DNA from: Paludibacteraceae bacterium | GTDB lineage: Bacteria; Bacteroidota; Bacteroidia; Bacteroidales; Paludibacteraceae | Length of the DNA: 64,000 nucleotides | Assembly (NCBI GenBank): GCA_017443145.1 | Contig: JAFSPA010000006.1 | Coordinates: forward strand, 248,001 to 312,000 | Reading direction: 5' to 3' | Shown: positions 61,329 to 64,000 of the stretch, one piece after another | Layout of the letters: every line of letters starts with the position of its first letter | How positions within the stretch are numbered: the first letter of the stretch is position 1 | The notes under the pieces: model-generated | The model's input: the letters and a program-made list of their open reading frames with translations, nothing else | What the model was told of the DNA's origin: nothing | Databases searched by the model: none | Program-made: the position numbers and the translations under genes

Positions 61329-62411
61329 TTATAATTTATTCCCTACTTTAACATTCCTGTCCAATTCGAAAGCCGGTGCTTTGTCGGGTTCAAAGAGGAG
61401 GATGATGTCGCTGCCGCCGAAGAGGAAGGAGCCGAGTTCGGTTCCTTGGTGTATAGTGTATGGTGTATGGTGTATGGTGGTCCATTGGATGGAGCTTACT
61501 TGCTGGACACCGACGGCTATGAGGGCGAGGAAGCCAAAGTCAGGTGTGTCGAGAATCAGAACTCCGCGGGTCTCAAGGGCCTGGAAATCGGTAGCACCGA
61601 GTTGATTGTAGCGGTAGCGACCTTGCGATTCATCCCAGATGATAACGCCTCCTCCGGCATGGATACCGGGGATGATTTTTTGCTCCACCACTCTACCTGC
61701 GCATGGTGCGTGGAACCGATGGTAATCAAAGACATCAAGAACAATGTGAGTTGTCTCTCCCTCTGCGAATTTGGTACGATACGGACTATCCCCCAATAAA
61801 TCAAGCCAATTATTCAAGGAACTTGTCTTGACCGGAGCCGATGCAATAAGTCCATCACAGGGACTAACAAATGAAGGAATGAGTGAATGAGTGAATGAGT
61901 GAACGGGATTCCTTAGTTTTCGAGTAAAGAAATCATTCCAACTGTGCCAGTTGGAGGGAGATTCGTAACGGTCTGTATCGAGTTCGAAACGTGCGTCCGT
62001 ACGCGCGAGATTATAATAGGAATCATTCCAGCTATCTGGGCCGCTGAGCCATTCGCCCCAGACTCTGTTGTAATCAACAAGCCATGAGGCTATGCGCGGT
62101 TCGTATTGAAGCGAGGGAAAGATATAGCCATGGTCTTTGAGGGCGTCTAACGGCTGGTCAAGAAGAAAATAGAAATAGCCAATGTTTTGGTCGATGCGGC
62201 GAAAGAAGGAGGTATTCTCGCCTAAATCCAGCGTCTCCCACGGCATATGGTGGAGGAAATATTCCAGATACACGAACCAGTCGTCCAGCGTGCGCACGGG
62301 ATTGGTTTGTAAATGCGGATTATGCATCGCTGCCAAAGCGAGCGATTGATCCATCCAATCGCGCAAGTCAGGATTGGTGTTCAATATGTATTTTATTCGC
62401 TCAACAACCAT
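61329..62411 (-). CDS. Phosphatidylserine decarboxylase-like enzyme with N-terminal PSDC-type domain
   Basis: 360 residues. Residues 1-150 resemble the PSD-associated N-domain (PSDC) of the PsiD-like decarboxylases. The catalytic part has VSPCDG (Asp186), DVFDYHRFHAP (His231, His234) and the self-cleavage site ELGSFLFGGSDIILLF with Ser334 that becomes the pyruvoyl group. All triad residues are present, so it should be active. Substrate may be a phospholipid, a serine-lipid or a free amino acid. No signal or membrane segment. Two arrays of frame-changing repeats lie in the gene: one encodes residues 170-180 just before the SPCDG, one 310-322 just before the cleavage site. It overlaps the next gene by 19 bp. 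Confidence 0.87.
   Translation of the reverse strand: MVVERIKYILNTNPDLRDWMDQSLALAAMHNPHLQTNPVRTLDDWFVYLEYFLHHMPWETLDLGENTSFFRRIDQNIGYFYFLLDQPLDALKDHGYIFPSLQYEPRIASWLVDYNRVWGEWLSGPDSWNDSYYNLARTDARFELDTDRYESPSNWHSWNDFFTRKLRNPVHSFTHSLIPSFVSPCDGLIASAPVKTSSLNNWLDLLGDSPYRTKFAEGETTHIVLDVFDYHRFHAPCAGRVVEQKIIPGIHAGGGVIIWDESQGRYRYNQLGATDFQALETRGVLILDTPDFGFLALIAVGVQQVSSIQWTTIHHTPYTIHQGTELGSFLFGGSDIILLFEPDKAPAFELDRNVKVGNKL
61449..61476. repeat. 7-bp tandem array (GTGTATG, 4 units) inside the decarboxylase gene
   Basis: GTGTATA then three GTGTATG. Encodes T-I-H-H-T-P-Y-T-I-H on the minus strand, directly upstream of the self-cleavage motif. Confidence 0.93.
61877..61903. repeat. 8-bp tandem array (GAATGAGT, 3 units) inside the decarboxylase gene
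   Basis: Three perfect GAATGAGT units plus GAA. Encodes V-H-S-F-T-H-S-L-I, in the linker just before the catalytic SPCDG. Confidence 0.93.
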
Positions 62412-63496
62412 AATGCGTATTTATGTACCAAATCAGCAAAGCGGCGTATGGAACTTTCTTTATAATGTGTGGCGGAATAACGGAACCAGAGAGCTAATTG
62501 ATTTTCGTTCTCATGTATCTCCACATCTAAGAGTGCGTAGGCATATTTCTGTAGAGGGAGATCGTTCGGTACACGTAACACATTGACAGCATAGTTCCAG
62601 CGTTTGCTATACGGAGCCGTTAGTGTATAGGGGTAATCGCTATGCGCAATACCATTACGAATCTGATTTCGTGCGATCTTAATCAGATTCGATTTATGAT
62701 TTATGATTTCTGATTTATGATTTATCTGGAATGGAATATCTCTGTGCAAACTACCAAAGATACGCTGTTCTTCGGGACGCTCACGACCTTCATAAGCCCA
62801 CGTGAGCGCAGCAGAATTTGTACCACAATACTCGGCAATTGCTAAGGCTGTGCAAAGTGAGAAAAAGCCGTCTAAAGAAAGGTATTGTGTCTCTGACAAA
62901 TGAATTATGCGTTCGAGCAAATCAGTATAATCAGCCTTGAATAATCCCGCTTTTGGCGGAAGTATTGTCCATAGATGTTTGTCTATCGTTGGGCGGACAG
63001 GGATGGATTTATCCGCGAATTCACTTTCTAACCAAACTTTACTATCCGCATAGTGTTTTGACATTTTCCGCTGCTCCACATATTCGAGATATCCCCAATA
63101 ATCATCCGGTTCAAGGGGCTTACCTTCATAAGCTCGAAATACATCTTCCAATAATATCTCCCCACTTTTACCGTCCCCTAATATACGGCTGATGGTTAAG
63201 TTGATAATCAAGTCTTCTCCGTTAGTGGTTAGAGTTATATCATGATAAGGACCATGCAAAATATCATGCACCGGCGAAGCATACTGCTGTCCGCGCCAAT
63301 TGACACGCATCTGAAAAACGGGATGAATCAACAAGGCAGTCCTAATTGCGAGCTCTATGCGATCTTTTTCTTTAGTTCCTCCAGGCCACGTGTATGTAAA
63401 CGGGAATTTATACACTCCCGGCATCCAGCGCGTCATGTCATAGACGAGTTGGGAGAAGGGAAGAAGAGGATATGTCTTCGAGTGGCGATTAGTCAT
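62393..63496 (-). CDS. NRPS condensation-like protein with altered active site
   Basis: 367 residues of the CAT/condensation fold. N-terminal half: PGVYKFPFTYTWPGG and AIRTALLIHPVFQMRV (C1-C2-like). At the place of HHxxxDG it reads SRILGDG (residues 103-109), with Ser-Arg in place of the two His, though Asp-Gly is kept. GYLEYVEQRKMSKHYADSKVWLESEF and the C5-like YEGRERPEEQRIFGSLHRDIPFQI follow. Without the second His, normal condensation is doubtful; it may bind acyl-carriers or use another residue. Residues 257-270 (INHKSEIINHKSN) are encoded by a 7-bp array. It overlaps the DUF4105-like gene by 4 bp and the decarboxylase gene by 19 bp. Confidence 0.75.
   Translation of the reverse strand: MTNRHSKTYPLLPFSQLVYDMTRWMPGVYKFPFTYTWPGGTKEKDRIELAIRTALLIHPVFQMRVNWRGQQYASPVHDILHGPYHDITLTTNGEDLIINLTISRILGDGKSGEILLEDVFRAYEGKPLEPDDYWGYLEYVEQRKMSKHYADSKVWLESEFADKSIPVRPTIDKHLWTILPPKAGLFKADYTDLLERIIHLSETQYLSLDGFFSLCTALAIAEYCGTNSAALTWAYEGRERPEEQRIFGSLHRDIPFQINHKSEIINHKSNLIKIARNQIRNGIAHSDYPYTLTAPYSKRWNYAVNVLRVPNDLPLQKYAYALLDVEIHENENQLALWFRYSATHYKESSIRRFADLVHKYALWLLSE
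62691..62725. repeat. 7-bp tandem array (GATTTAT, 5 units) inside the condensation-like gene
   Basis: GATTTAT, GATTTAT, GATTTCT, GATTTAT, GATTTAT. Five units in 35 bp. Confidence 0.95.
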
Positions 63497-63999
63497 TTCG
63501 AGATAACGTATTTACGCAATAACGGGATTAGTATCCCACAGGCTATCAATATCAGCAGCAATATACAGCATACTTGCGGGGTGAACCAAGGTCGTTTCGT
63601 GACCACCGGTTCTGCCTTCACCAAGTCGTCAATATATGTCAGCATTGGTTCGCCATTAATTGTAGCCAAGGACCATACTTCGAGCAAATCGTTGGGGAAT
63701 ATCACTTTTTGCTTGGGAGAACGAAGTCTTTTCAATTCGTCGCTTGTCGTTAGACGAAGACCTAATGTCGTCCACGGGTAATCATACAGATGTTCTTCAG
63801 CTATCTCCATTGCGGATTTCGTGTAAAATTTCTCCGGCCAGTTGTACGAAATCGTATCGGGAAGCAAAGCTCGTTCTACATATCTAAGTAGCGTATTGGT
63901 ACACCCAAACTTAATGAGGTCCATCTGCAGATCTTGTTCTGCGAGCATATGGTTATCCATTTGTTCCCAAAGACGTTGTTCAGATTCAGGCGGCATGTT
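63493..63999 (-). CDS. DUF4105 / Lnb-like protein, C-terminal part (5' end outside window)
   Basis: The frame is open to the window edge, so the ATG at 63996 is probably internal. The visible 168 residues hold a Cys block (DLIKFGCTNTLLRYVE, compare FNNC in the family), then SAMEIAEEHLYDYPWTTLGLRL, then FPNDLLEVWSLATINGEP, in the order seen in the DUF4105 family, and a transmembrane helix (PQVCCILLLILIACGILIPLL) with a short basic tail. In Bacteroides a DUF4105 protein (Lnb) acts as a lipoprotein N-acyltransferase; here the assignment is by motif order only. It is the first visible gene of the operon, overlapping the condensation-like gene by 4 bp. Confidence 0.55.
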   Translation of the reverse strand, partial: NMPPESEQRLWEQMDNHMLAEQDLQMDLIKFGCTNTLLRYVERALLPDTISYNWPEKFYTKSAMEIAEEHLYDYPWTTLGLRLTTSDELKRLRSPKQKVIFPNDLLEVWSLATINGEPMLTYIDDLVKAEPVVTKRPWFTPQVCCILLLILIACGILIPLLRKYVISK

Positions 64000-64000
64000 G

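Overview
The window reads as a chromosomal segment of an uncultured member of the Bacteroidales (Bacteroidota), probably gut- or rumen-associated. The evidence is the Bacteroidota promoter signature (TTTG, 20 bp, TAnnTTTG; eleven good examples), C-terminal type IX secretion (T9SS)-like tails on large secreted proteins, an OmpA-LysM envelope protein, an NtrC-type regulator without a DNA-binding domain, and many genes starting without a Shine-Dalgarno sequence. The family-level placement is inference.

Layout. 1-510: tail of an IS110-family transposase cut by the window edge. 590-6500 (minus): hpt and hflX, then three secreted OB-fold proteins that share a short C-terminal motif. 6.7-9.1 kb (minus): a GHL10-type glycosidase and recF. 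9.2-12.1 kb (plus): an HTH-less NtrC-type regulator, udk and a split chromate-transporter pair. 12.1-14.8 kb (minus): phoH, a CAU-anticodon tRNA and an OmpA-LysM protein. 15.0-20.4 kb (plus): pta, ackA, a cytoplasmic GH13 amylase, a UbiA prenyltransferase and maf. 20.4-26.2 kb (minus): a tight run of LytTR regulator, upp, VanZ-like, dprA, a previously easy-to-miss 55-aa membrane protein and parC. 26.3-28.2 kb (plus): a DEDDy exonuclease and an RlmI-like methyltransferase, closed by a strong terminator. 28.3-52.9 kb (minus): a surface-protein cluster that includes proteins of 1781 and 3607 residues built from repeated modules. 52.9-59.5 kb (minus): an accessory or defence-like island (AlbA/ATPase regulator, RhuM-PLD protein, YhcG-type nuclease, broken RhuM gene, DUF3737, AbiE toxin-antitoxin pair). 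59.5-64.0 kb (minus): a five-gene operon with a DUF4105/Lnb-like protein, an NRPS condensation-like protein, a phosphatidylserine-decarboxylase-like enzyme, an acyl carrier protein and an acyl-AMP ligase.

The two most unusual things are these. First, the 59.5-64 kb operon looks like a minimal acyl-amide or lipid assembly line, and three of its five genes carry in-frame tandem arrays of 7- or 8-bp units, lengths that would shift the reading frame with any change of copy number. Second, the window holds several other short-unit arrays: 11-bp arrays in gene gaps (two with the same capped layout 10 kb apart) and 7/8-bp arrays beside gene ends. In addition, a nearly identical leader of about 21-30 bp lies directly before an ATG at four places between 52.9 and 56.6 kb.

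No stretch over 300 bases is free of a gene. The largest gap (6493-6735) holds a promoter and an 11-bp array; 14789-15006 holds divergent promoters; 54435-54646 holds a candidate 33-aa ORF; 57041-57267 holds one promoter. No computation or database search was run. Family names rest on motifs read by eye.
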